Assembly: GCF_025263685.1 (NCBI RefSeq)
Contig: NZ_CP092109.1
Location: 682,001 to 746,000 of the forward strand
Origin: Geoalkalibacter halelectricus
GTDB taxonomy: Bacteria; Desulfobacterota; Desulfuromonadia; Desulfuromonadales; Geoalkalibacteraceae
Direction: 5' to 3'
Length of the DNA stretch: 64,000 nt
Positions 37,119 through 45,417 of this stretch are shown here, in pieces; within the stretch, counting starts at the first letter, position 1, and each line of letters opens with the position of its first letter. The notes beneath the pieces are model-generated. The model saw only the letters and a list, made by a program, of their open reading frames with translations, had not been told where the DNA came from and made no database searches. Made by a program: the position numbers and the translations under genes.

Positions 37119-37932
37119 CAATATTATTGAATATTGGAATACCCAAAGGGGTAAAATTCGTTCGCGCAAAGGAGGCTGGAGAGTCGGGAAGGGAGTTTTT
37201 TGCCACGGATACAATCTATTAGAAGACCTGGCGGGCAGCCATTCTTATTTTCAAGTTTTGATTCTTCAAGCTACAGGTCGCCTGCCAGACAAGAAGTTTG
37301 CAGATTGGTGTGAAGCCTTTTTTATCTGTTTGAGTTGGCCGGATGCGCGAATCTGGTGTAATCAGATTGGTGCTTTAGGGGGAACGGTGCGCGCGTCCGT
37401 TGTTGCTGCAACCGTTGCCGGTGTTCTCGCCGGAGATTCACGCGCTTACGGCCAAAGGACTCTGGTAGAGGGGCTGCAATTCATTCAAGGGGCGCTTAAG
37501 GAAAAAAGACGGGGCCTGACAGCCAGGGATATTGTTCATCAAGAATGCAAGCGCCAAGGTGGAAAGCCTCAAATAATGGGGTATGCTCGACCGATTGCCA
37601 AGGGAGACGAGCGAATTATTGCAATGGAGCGCGTCGGAAAGGAACTTGGATTTGATGTGGGCGCGCATTTGAGTCTGGCCTACGAAATTGAAAATGTTTT
37701 GTTGGATGAATTTGATGAGGGCATGAATATTGGAGGCTTTGTTTCGGCTTTTTTTTCGGACCAGGGCTATTCCCCCAAAGAAACATATCAGATCTGTTCC
37801 GTTCTTATAGCGAGTGGTGTCACGGCCTGCTATGTCGACACCTATGACCGTCCCCCCGAGAATTTTTTGCCCATGCATTGCGACGACATTGATTACCAAG
37901 GTCCACCACCCCGCCCCGTCCCCGAAAAATAG
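37111..37932 (+). CDS. Citrate-synthase/citryl-CoA lyase-fold protein B, catalytic residues lost
   Basis: A 273-residue relative of the previous protein. Family landmarks: NLLEDLAGSHSYFQVLILQATG near residue 35, the WPDARIWCNQIGALGGT segment, GDSRAYG where citrate synthases have GPLHGGA, MGYARPIAKGDERI where they have PGFGHRVYK, and MNIGGFVSAFFSDQGYSP where they have NVDF. All three catalytic residues are therefore absent. The conserved-looking tail HCDDIDYQGPPPRPVP contains Cys and acidic residues. Start ATG 37111 inside the end of gene A. The two together may form a heterodimer that binds a citrate-like or acyl-CoA ligand, or use new chemistry (inference). Confidence 0.65.
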   Translation: MNNNIIEYWNTQRGKIRSRKGGWRVGKGVFCHGYNLLEDLAGSHSYFQVLILQATGRLPDKKFADWCEAFFICLSWPDARIWCNQIGALGGTVRASVVAATVAGVLAGDSRAYGQRTLVEGLQFIQGALKEKRRGLTARDIVHQECKRQGGKPQIMGYARPIAKGDERIIAMERVGKELGFDVGAHLSLAYEIENVLLDEFDEGMNIGGFVSAFFSDQGYSPKETYQICSVLIASGVTACYVDTYDRPPENFLPMHCDDIDYQGPPPRPVPEK

Positions 37933-37941
37933 ATTTTTGGC

Positions 37942-37977
37942 AAAAAACGGCCGGGAATTTTATCCCGGCCGTTTTTT
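37942..37977 (+). terminator. Terminator after the citrate-synthase-like pair
   Basis: Stem ACGGCCGGGA/TCCCGGCCGT with a six-base loop, flanked by A and T runs, so it can work in both directions between the convergent genes. Confidence 0.9.
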
Positions 37978-38000
37978 GATTCATTTGGCTAATAAGTTTC

Positions 38001-38070
38001 CTAAAAGGCTGTCGGGCTATCCATGAGCCGGATTTGCAGCCGGCTCATGGATAGCCCGACAGCCTCCTAG
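38001..38070. repeat. Long hairpin repeat (REP-like), 30-bp arms
   Basis: Arms 38001-38030 and 38041-38070 are inverted copies: 25 bases pair perfectly and two outer bases mismatch, with a ten-base loop. The stop codon of the acetolactate-synthase-like gene (38067-38069) lies inside the right arm. A one-mismatch copy of the right arm occurs at 18-39, so this is a dispersed element. Confidence 0.85.
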
Positions 38071-39875
38071 CGCCCTAAATTTTTCATGCGCATCCCCATG
38101 GGAGGAACTTCCTCCCCATCGACGATCACATCCAGCAGGGTTGGTCCTTGGCGGCGACAGATTTGCTCGATGTCGAGGTTGTCCAGGTCGGCGATGGATC
38201 GGATGTTGTAGGCCTCGGCGCCCATGGCGCGGGCCATGCCCGCGAAATCCACCGGCGGCAACTCGAAACCGACCGGTTCGGCACCCCCGAGGCGTTGGCC
38301 GTGCTTGACCATGCCGAGGGCGCCGTCGTTGAGCATCACGTAAATCACCGGAAGCTTTTCGGCGACCGCAACCGTCAATTCCTGCCCGCTCATCAGCCAA
38401 CTGCCATCCCCCGTGAGACAAACCACCGGTGCGCCGGGGCAGCCGATGGCCGTGCCGACGGCGGCCCCGATTCCCCAGGCCATGGCCCCGTAGCCCATGG
38501 CCACACGATAGAGGTCACGGCCTTGGGGCATAAGATAATGGATCGACCAGGTCCAACTGTTGCCGGCATCGGCAATAAAGCGCGTATGGGCCGGGAATCT
38601 TCTGGAAAGCTCATGCATCAGCCGCTGCGGTTTGAGGGGCAGGGCATTGCTGTAGAATTTTTCCGCCTCGTTGAGGTGAATGCGCGGCGGCGGCAGTTTG
38701 CGCGATGCGTTGCCGGCTTCCTCGGTGTTTTGCGAGGCGATTGAGCGGTCGGCCACCAGGCGCAGTTGCCTGGGGCAGCAATGTTCGCGTACCTGAGCCA
38801 GGAGATTTTTAAAGATGCTTTGAATGGTGCCGCACACATGCAGGTGCGCCAGGGGCGCCAGATGAAAGTTTTCGGCGGTGACGTCGATCTGGACGAGTTT
38901 TTCCTGAAATGCCTTGCTTTTCAGTAGACTCCCGAAGACCAAATCATCCATGCGTGTTCCGACCGCCAGAACGAGGTCCACTTCCGCGTCGTTGACCGCC
39001 TGGGAGGCGCTCTCATGACCGGCGAAGCCAAGCGTTCCGCGGTACAGGGGGTGGTGGTGGTCGGCATGGCGTTTGCCGGCCGGTCCACTGACGAAAATCG
39101 CATGGACGGCATCGATGAATTCCATGATGACATCCATGGCGCCGCCGCAGTCTTCACCGAGAATCACCACTATGCGCGGGCTTTTGGCCACCTCGTTGTA
39201 CAGCGCGTCCATGGCCTGCAGGTTGGTCATGTCGTGGGGGTTGAGAAGATTGTTGAACAGCGGCATGTAGGCATCGGAGCGCAAGCGCCGGGGTGAAGCC
39301 AGCACATCCATGGGAATGCTCAGGTGCGCCGGGCCGGCGGGTGGCCCCTGGGTGGCGAGGATGGCCGAGAGCAGCTTGCCCTCGAGCTGGCCGCGGTGGG
39401 AGACCAGACTGCTGAAGCGGGTACAGGCCTGGAACATGGCGACGGTATTCACCGCCGTGCAGGAAGACTCCTGCAGGGTGCGCCTGCCGAACTGCGGCAA
39501 GGCGGTCTGAGCGGTCAGAACCAGCATGGGAATGTTGTCGGCGTAGGCCGAAGCCACTCCGGTAATCAGATTGGTCGCTCCCGGCCCGGTGGTGGCGCAG
39601 CATACCCCGAGTTTGCCTGTTTCTCGGGCATAGCCGTCGGCCATGAAGGCCGCCCCCGCCTCGTGGCGGGCGATGATGGGGCGCAGGCCGCCGCGTCTGG
39701 AACTGCGCGCCATGGCATTGTAGAGGGGCTCGATCGCCCCGCCGGGCACGCCGAAAATGTACTCGACACCGATGCCCTCGAGGTATTCCACCACCAGGTC
39801 GCCCAATTCGGGCCGGCAAGTCGCGGTTATCTCACTCGGGGACGGGGCTGTTTGCGATGCTTTAAAGTCCACCAC
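38067..39875 (-). CDS. Thiamine-diphosphate enzyme, acetolactate synthase large-subunit-like
   Basis: A 602-residue member of the IlvB/acetolactate synthase family, which joins pyruvate-derived units. Catalytic Glu72 (RHEAGAAF), the GPGATN loop, and the TDP/Mg motif GDGSW...LND near residues 500-530 are present. Start GTG 39875: GGAGG lies five bases upstream, and the next codon is also GTG. No ilvH/ilvN small subunit or other ilv gene is near, so it may be a catabolic or otherwise specialised relative. Its stop lies inside the hairpin repeat at 38001-38070. Confidence 0.82.
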   Translation of the reverse strand: MVDFKASQTAPSPSEITATCRPELGDLVVEYLEGIGVEYIFGVPGGAIEPLYNAMARSSRRGGLRPIIARHEAGAAFMADGYARETGKLGVCCATTGPGATNLITGVASAYADNIPMLVLTAQTALPQFGRRTLQESSCTAVNTVAMFQACTRFSSLVSHRGQLEGKLLSAILATQGPPAGPAHLSIPMDVLASPRRLRSDAYMPLFNNLLNPHDMTNLQAMDALYNEVAKSPRIVVILGEDCGGAMDVIMEFIDAVHAIFVSGPAGKRHADHHHPLYRGTLGFAGHESASQAVNDAEVDLVLAVGTRMDDLVFGSLLKSKAFQEKLVQIDVTAENFHLAPLAHLHVCGTIQSIFKNLLAQVREHCCPRQLRLVADRSIASQNTEEAGNASRKLPPPRIHLNEAEKFYSNALPLKPQRLMHELSRRFPAHTRFIADAGNSWTWSIHYLMPQGRDLYRVAMGYGAMAWGIGAAVGTAIGCPGAPVVCLTGDGSWLMSGQELTVAVAEKLPVIYVMLNDGALGMVKHGQRLGGAEPVGFELPPVDFAGMARAMGAEAYNIRSIADLDNLDIEQICRRQGPTLLDVIVDGEEVPPMGMRMKNLGR

Positions 39876-39924
39876 GAATACCTCCTGCTGTTTTTTGCAG
39901 TACGACAATCCTGTCCGAATACAA

Positions 39925-42402
39925 TCAAGGAAGCTGCAAGTCCTCAACCGGTTGAGGCTGTCCGATGTGAAAGCCTTGGGCATAGTCGATGCCCAGTTGG
40001 GTCACCAGGTTCAGTACCACATCGTTGTGTACGAACTCGGCGATGGTTTGTTTGCCGAGGTTGGTCGCGACCTCACAAATGGATTTGACCAATACCTGGT
40101 CGATGGGGTCGCGATCCAGGTGCCGGATGAAGCTTCCATCCACCTTGATAAAATCGGCGGGGAACTGCTTGAGAAAACCAAAAGTGCTGAAGCCCGTACC
40201 GAAATCATCCAGGGCAAAATCGCACCCCAACTGCTTGATCTGAGCGATCATGCGCTGGGTGGCGCTGATGTTGGAGATGCCCGCATTCTCGGTCAATTCG
40301 AACATCAGCCGCCGTGGATCAACCTTTTGCGCCCGCAATTGTTCTTCGATCAGGGGCACCAGGTCGCCGTCGTTAAAGGATTGGGCGGAGAGATTGACGG
40401 CGATGCGTCGCAGCCGCGGATGATTCTTGAGATGGCGCACGGCCAGTTTGATAACCGCGTGATCAAGTAGGGTCATTTCACCGGCGCGTTCCAGGGCGGG
40501 GATGAATTCTCCTGGTTTGGCGATGCCTTGTCCGGGAACGTCGAGGCGCACCAGGGCTTCGTAGTGGGTGATTTTTCCGCTGGCGATGTGCAGGATGGGT
40601 TGAAAGTGAAGCAGCAAGCGGTCGTTTTCAATGGCGTGACGCAGCCGCGATGCCCAGTTGAGGCTCAGACTCAAGGCGTCATTTTCACGATCCATGGGGT
40701 CGTAAACCCTGATGCGGTTGCGACCCTGGCGCTTGGCGGCATAGAGAGCCATGTCGGCCTGCTTGAGATAATCCTCCGGGGTTGCTCCATGTCCGTTGAT
40801 CTCGCTGATGCCGATGCTGCAGCTCAATTCGAAGGATTGCCGATCGCTGAGTGTGAGGGGATGCTGCTGAATGACCTGCGCTACTTCCGCGGCCACCATC
40901 AAAGCCTGGGCCTGATCGGCATGGGGAATCAATATGGCGTATTCGTCTCCTCCCAGCCTGCACAGAACATCGGATTGGCGCAGCCTGCCCAGCAGGGAAG
41001 CGCCGATTTCACGCAGGATCAGATCCCCCTGTTGATGGCCGAAATTATCGTTGATGACCTTGAAGTGATCGATATCCAGACAGAGCAGGGCATGCTTGCT
41101 CTTGTCCCGCGCACTGCGCACGGCCAGACGGCGCAGGGCACCTTCGAAGTAATGGCGGTTATAGAGGCCTGTCACCTGGTCGTGCATGCTCAGAAAGGCC
41201 AGCTGCTTCTGAATGCTCTTGTGTTCGGAAATATCGTCCAGACAACCGAAAATCGAGCGTTTACCTGCCTCGGAGGTACTGGCGTCGAGCCGGCAGTCAA
41301 CCCAGAGGATGCCGCCCTGGTTGTCACGCAGGCACATCTCTCCCTGAAGCTGATGAATTTTTCCGGACAGCAGGGGTTCGAACCAATTGGTGCGCTCCTC
41401 TTCCGACGAAGGCAGAAACAATGCCAGGGGCTGATGCAGGGATTCTTCCAGGGTAAAGCCCGTCAACTCAGTCCAGGCCTGGTTGAGGAAGCAGATCTTG
41501 CCATCCTGATCGAGCTCGATGACCACGGTGCGCAGATTCGCCAGCAGGCGCTGGTGGGCCTCGGAAATTATTCGGTAAGCCTCGGTGCTTTGCTTGAGTG
41601 CATCCACGCGCGCGGCAAATTGGCTGTTGCTGACCAGATAGTCCTCGCGGCGCACCGCCAATTCGCAAACGCGGCGCAACTGATCGGCCATGAAGGGCTT
41701 GGCGATGAAGTCGGCCGCGCCCTGCAGCATCAGCTCCTCGGCCAGCTCAACGCTGCTGAAGGCGGTCATGGCAACAACCGCCTGGGAGCGGTCGATCTTC
41801 ATGATCTCGCGGAGAACCTGGGGACCGGACATGCCAGGCAGCATGGTGTCGAGGAGTACGAGGTCATGGCGGCGCGCCATCCACGCGGCCAGGCCCGAGG
41901 GGCCGTCCTCGGCGATCTCCACGTCGAAGCGACGACTCAGAACGCGCTGGGCGATCTGGGCCGTATCAGGGGTGTCCTCCACCACCAGCACGCTTGGATT
42001 GCGAAAGGCCTCCCCGGGCATTACCAGGCAGTTGCGTACTACCTGAGGCAATTGCCAATGATGATCCAGGGCCACCATGGCGTTGACGCCGAATTCACGA
42101 GCGGTGGTTTCAGCGATGCGCTCGCACCAGGTCTTGGCGACGACGATAATGGGGATATCACTCTTGCATTTGAAAACCCCGCTGCGCAGCAGGCGCGCCA
42201 GTCGCCAACCATCGAGGTCGGGCATTTCAATGTCGGTGATGAGCAGGTCGACGGCGACATTGCGCAGAACGCGCGAGGCGCTCAGACCGCAGGAACCTTC
42301 GGAGATCTTGGCATGCCCGGCATCTTCCAGCAGGGCGCGCAAGGTGGCACGGATTTCCGCTTCGCTGTTGACCAGAAGTATATGACTGTGATTTGCGATC
42401 AA
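39925..42402 (-). CDS. REC-REC-PAS-GGDEF-EAL cyclic-di-GMP signalling protein
   Basis: A soluble protein of about 825 residues. First receiver about 8-125 (TDIEMPDLDG), second about 135-255 (LLDTMLPGMSG), PAS about 300-410 (FLNQAWTELTGF), diguanylate cyclase with GGDEY, and phosphodiesterase EAL with YEALVRL, NLSAQS, ELTEN and DDFGTGFST. Both catalytic motifs look intact, so it could make and break cyclic-di-GMP. The start is uncertain: I prefer TTG 42402 (GAGA upstream). The in-frame TTG at 42492 coincides with the -35 box of a good promoter. Confidence 0.9.
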   Translation of the reverse strand: MIANHSHILLVNSEAEIRATLRALLEDAGHAKISEGSCGLSASRVLRNVAVDLLITDIEMPDLDGWRLARLLRSGVFKCKSDIPIIVVAKTWCERIAETTAREFGVNAMVALDHHWQLPQVVRNCLVMPGEAFRNPSVLVVEDTPDTAQIAQRVLSRRFDVEIAEDGPSGLAAWMARRHDLVLLDTMLPGMSGPQVLREIMKIDRSQAVVAMTAFSSVELAEELMLQGAADFIAKPFMADQLRRVCELAVRREDYLVSNSQFAARVDALKQSTEAYRIISEAHQRLLANLRTVVIELDQDGKICFLNQAWTELTGFTLEESLHQPLALFLPSSEEERTNWFEPLLSGKIHQLQGEMCLRDNQGGILWVDCRLDASTSEAGKRSIFGCLDDISEHKSIQKQLAFLSMHDQVTGLYNRHYFEGALRRLAVRSARDKSKHALLCLDIDHFKVINDNFGHQQGDLILREIGASLLGRLRQSDVLCRLGGDEYAILIPHADQAQALMVAAEVAQVIQQHPLTLSDRQSFELSCSIGISEINGHGATPEDYLKQADMALYAAKRQGRNRIRVYDPMDRENDALSLSLNWASRLRHAIENDRLLLHFQPILHIASGKITHYEALVRLDVPGQGIAKPGEFIPALERAGEMTLLDHAVIKLAVRHLKNHPRLRRIAVNLSAQSFNDGDLVPLIEEQLRAQKVDPRRLMFELTENAGISNISATQRMIAQIKQLGCDFALDDFGTGFSTFGFLKQFPADFIKVDGSFIRHLDRDPIDQVLVKSICEVATNLGKQTIAEFVHNDVVLNLVTQLGIDYAQGFHIGQPQPVEDLQLP

Positions 42403-42462
42403 GGGGATTCTCGACGGCCGGCCAAGTTGGGTTTCATCATTAAGAGGATGAAGTGGATTTAA

Positions 42463-42492
42463 AAAATAGCTTTTATGAATCAGGCCTGTCAA
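42463..42492 (-). promoter_or_regulatory. Sigma-70 promoter of the GGDEF-EAL gene
   Basis: Minus strand: TTGACA (42487-42492), an 18-base spacer and TATTTT (42463-42468). Initiation near 42456 leaves a leader of about 50 bases before TTG 42402. Confidence 0.6.
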
Positions 42493-42525
42493 CCGCTAAA
42501 AAATTAACATTGAAGGGTTGGGTGT

Positions 42526-43452
42526 TCAGCCTTGATCAAGATGGTGGAGACCTAATTTTCCGGCGGTCAGGATGGCGGCGCGCATTTCCGCGCGCGACAC
42601 CCGACAATCCAGGGGAGGGTAGTCCGCGGCGAGGAAACAGGGGCGATACTGGTCCATGAGGTTGATATAGGTGCGCGGTGAAATGTCCCGGGCAAGGAAG
42701 GCGAGAATACGGTCGGTGCCGGCCAGGCTGTCGGGGAGCACGAGGTGGCGCACCAACAGTCCGCGCCGCGCGATGCCGGCCTCGCTCAGCATCAGATCCC
42801 CGACCTGCCGGTGCATTTCCTTCACCGCCGCGCGATTGACTTCTGCATAGTCGGAAACCTTGACAAAAGGCCGGGCGGTGGCGGAATCGGCGAATTTCAT
42901 ATCGGGCAGGTAAATGTCAATCACCCCGTCAAGCAGGTGCAGCGATTCCAGGCAGTCGTAGCCGCCGCTGTTGTAGACCAGAGGCAGGCGCAGACCTTGC
43001 GCGGCAGCCAGATTCACCGCCTCGAGAATAGGGGCAACCACATGGCTGGGCGTAACCAGGTTGATGTTGTGGCAGCCGCGGTCCTGTAATCCAAGCATGA
43101 TGGCCGCCAACGCCTCGGCGGTGACCTCATGCCCTTCACCTTTTTGACTGATCTCCCAATTCTGGCAAAAAACGCAGTGCAGGTTGCAATAGGCAAAGAA
43201 AATGGTGCCCGATCCGTTCCAACCCGAAAGCGGTCGCTCTTCGCCAGGGTGCGGACCGTAGCTGCATATCCGGGCCAAAGCTCCGGATTTGCACGCGCCC
43301 TGTTCGCCTTGCAGGCGATTGACCCGGCAGCGGCGGGGACACAGGGTGCATTGTCCCAGCATCTGGCGCGCCTGGCGAACACGCTCGGCAAGCGCGCCGC
43401 TTCTCAACAGATCCAGGTAGGTGGGGGCAAATTCCCTTGGTGTCGCACCCAT
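42526..43452 (-). CDS. Radical SAM protein, PflA-like (COG1313 type)
   Basis: A 308-residue radical SAM enzyme. The [4Fe-4S] motif C89-N-L-H-C93-V-F-C96 is preceded by an extra Cys cluster (CTLCPRRC near 35-42, then a further Cys in QGACKSG), the pattern of the uncharacterised PflX/AmmeMemo-adjacent group. The substrate is unknown. The start at ATG 43452 follows the stop of the second radical SAM gene by two bases, so the pair are co-translated. Confidence 0.85.
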   Translation of the reverse strand: MGATPREFAPTYLDLLRSGALAERVRQARQMLGQCTLCPRRCRVNRLQGEQGACKSGALARICSYGPHPGEERPLSGWNGSGTIFFAYCNLHCVFCQNWEISQKGEGHEVTAEALAAIMLGLQDRGCHNINLVTPSHVVAPILEAVNLAAAQGLRLPLVYNSGGYDCLESLHLLDGVIDIYLPDMKFADSATARPFVKVSDYAEVNRAAVKEMHRQVGDLMLSEAGIARRGLLVRHLVLPDSLAGTDRILAFLARDISPRTYINLMDQYRPCFLAADYPPLDCRVSRAEMRAAILTAGKLGLHHLDQG

Positions 43453-43454
43453 GG

Positions 43455-44345
43455 TCAGTAGTAGGCCTCGCCGTAATCGGGAATTTCGTTCCACCAGTCG
43501 GGATGTCGTTTGCCTTCCAGCAGTGCCGTTTCGGCCTGGGCAATGATTTTTTCGCGATCCTTAGGGTAGCTGCCTGCCAGATTGAGGCTGTTGGAAATGT
43601 GGTTGGAGCGCAAAATGGTGCGTCGGGGATGCAGATGCCGCACCAGGGTGAGCGCTTCCTCAATGATCTGGCCGTTTCTCAGGGGGGTGATGGCGGAAAA
43701 ATAGGCATCGTTGTGGCGGCGAAACATGGTCAGCAGAGAAAAATATTCGGGAGACAAGGCGTTGATCCACTCGGCGGTGGCCAAGGCATGCGCCTCGCTG
43801 CGTTCTTGTCCCGCCAACCCCAGCACCGCCGTCACCGAAAGTTTCAGGCCCGCGGCCTGCGCCTTGCGGCACAGTTCCAACATTTGCCCTGCGGTGAAAC
43901 CCTTGCGGGCGAGCGCCAGCGTGGCGTCATCGCCGCTTTCCAGGCCGAAATAAAGGATGCGCAGCTTCTTCTCGCGCAATATCTCCAGTTCGGCCTGGGA
44001 TTTGGTCGTCAGGCTGTTGGGCGAGGCGTAAATGCCCACGCGGGTCAGGTTGGGCAGGGTCGCGGCAAGCTCATCGAGGATGGCCGTCAGGTCGCTCTGC
44101 GGCGCCACCAGGGCATCGCCGTCGGCGAGAAACACGCGCTGAATGTAGGCGCGGTGGTGGCGGGGGATGGAGTGAACCTCGGCCAGGATTTCGGCGCGCG
44201 GCCGCACTCGAAAGCGCTTCATCTTGTACATTCCGCAAAACCCGCAGTTGTTCTGCGAGCAGCCGATGGTGGCCTGCAGAATCAGCGACTGAGCTTCGGA
44301 GGGGGGGCGAAACACAGGTTCTTCGTAATCAAAATAATAATACAT
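43455..44345 (-). CDS. Radical SAM protein, B12-independent Elp3/HemN-like
   Basis: A 296-residue radical SAM protein with a C29-x4-C34-x2-C37 cluster motif (CSQNNCGFC), GLESGDD and a TIM-barrel-sized core. The spacing between the first two Cys is four, as in Elp3-like rather than classical members. It lies nine bases from the DUF3014 gene and abuts the PflA-like gene. The three probably form an operon 45170-42526. Function not known. Confidence 0.83.
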   Translation of the reverse strand: MYYYFDYEEPVFRPPSEAQSLILQATIGCSQNNCGFCGMYKMKRFRVRPRAEILAEVHSIPRHHRAYIQRVFLADGDALVAPQSDLTAILDELAATLPNLTRVGIYASPNSLTTKSQAELEILREKKLRILYFGLESGDDATLALARKGFTAGQMLELCRKAQAAGLKLSVTAVLGLAGQERSEAHALATAEWINALSPEYFSLLTMFRRHNDAYFSAITPLRNGQIIEEALTLVRHLHPRRTILRSNHISNSLNLAGSYPKDREKIIAQAETALLEGKRHPDWWNEIPDYGEAYY

Positions 44346-44354
44346 GGGACTTCT

Positions 44355-45170
44355 CTAGTTGGGCAGAGTGGTGACCAGCTCACGGATTTCGCGCAGTTTG
44401 GTCTTGAGTATGCGGGCATTGTCCGGCCCGACGCGAAGCATGATTTTTTGCCCGGCGGAGAGGGCTTCAAGCTCAGGATCGACGAACCGGTAGCGAACCA
44501 CGTGCTGCTTGACCTCAATTGGTTCGCTTACCTGCGGGGTGGCCAGCAGATGATCGATGACCGCGACCAGCCGATCGTTGAAATAGCCCGGGTGGCCCAA
44601 CTGGCGATAGGCCTGCTGAAACAATGGATAAAGACGCACATAGACGGACACGGCTTGACGGCTGTCCACGGCGTTGACCAGGCGCACGAAAGTGTTGTAG
44701 CGCCGCTGGTTCTGAGGGCTGATGATTTTTTGGGATTCGGGGCCCTCGACCATGAAGGTGCCGGGCATGGGTCGCGTGGGCAGCAGGCGCACCGGAAGTT
44801 CCTTCTGCGGCAGGGTGTCGACGGTGACCACGATGCGCTGAATCAGGTTGTTGAGAACAAAGAGTTCGCCCAACTCCTGGCCAGGAAAAAATCGCGCCAG
44901 TTGTTCACGCATCTCCGCGTCGCTTTCGGCAAGGGCGGGAAGGGGACGCGGAGGCGCGGGCGGTTCAGGCGCGGGCTCCTCCACCACGGGGACAGGGATG
45001 TCGGGCACCGGGTAGCGTACGGCCGGTTCCTCGCGCGGCGGCAGGGGTTGAGGAGGGGTCTCCACGCGGGGTGGCGGCTCGGGGTCACGGTGGCGCGTGC
45101 CCTGCCAATAGAAAAAACCGGCAACGGCGACGAGAACCACGGCAACCAAGGCAATCAGGGGTTTTTTCAT
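44355..45170 (-). CDS. DUF3014 membrane-anchored protein
   Basis: A 271-residue protein: N-terminal transmembrane helix (about 4-22), a long Pro/Glu-rich linker (about 28-85), then a conserved DUF3014 domain (FPGQELGELFVLNNLIQRIVV, RYNTFVRLVNAV, VRLYPLFQQAY). The linker suggests a periplasmic domain reaching across the envelope. Function unknown. First gene of the presumed operon with the two radical SAM proteins. Confidence 0.82.
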   Translation of the reverse strand: MKKPLIALVAVVLVAVAGFFYWQGTRHRDPEPPPRVETPPQPLPPREEPAVRYPVPDIPVPVVEEPAPEPPAPPRPLPALAESDAEMREQLARFFPGQELGELFVLNNLIQRIVVTVDTLPQKELPVRLLPTRPMPGTFMVEGPESQKIISPQNQRRYNTFVRLVNAVDSRQAVSVYVRLYPLFQQAYRQLGHPGYFNDRLVAVIDHLLATPQVSEPIEVKQHVVRYRFVDPELEALSAGQKIMLRVGPDNARILKTKLREIRELVTTLPN

Positions 45171-45417
45171 GGCAATGCATTCCTTGGGAAGAGGAGCGAA
45201 TGCGTCGCTCAGGAGATCTTGCGGGGCCGAAGAAGCGTTCGAATCCCGGCAAACCGGTGAAAAATTGGTATAAGAGTATCGAGAATTTCGTTGGCGGCAA
45301 CTCTGTTTCCGGCAGGTACCAGTGTAGCAAATTTCACCTTGGATCGATACCTCCCCAAGATCGGTTTGCCGGCATTTTCTGCCCTAAAGCAAACCCTAAC
45401 CGACGCAAGGTGCTGGC

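Noticed and set aside
40528-42462. Plus-strand 644-codon frame opposite the GGDEF-EAL gene
   Set aside because: Codon-position shadow of the real gene; no domain and no ribosome site.
43437-45260. Plus-strand 607-codon frame opposite the radical SAM and DUF3014 genes
   Set aside because: It spans three real genes on the other strand and has no coherent product.
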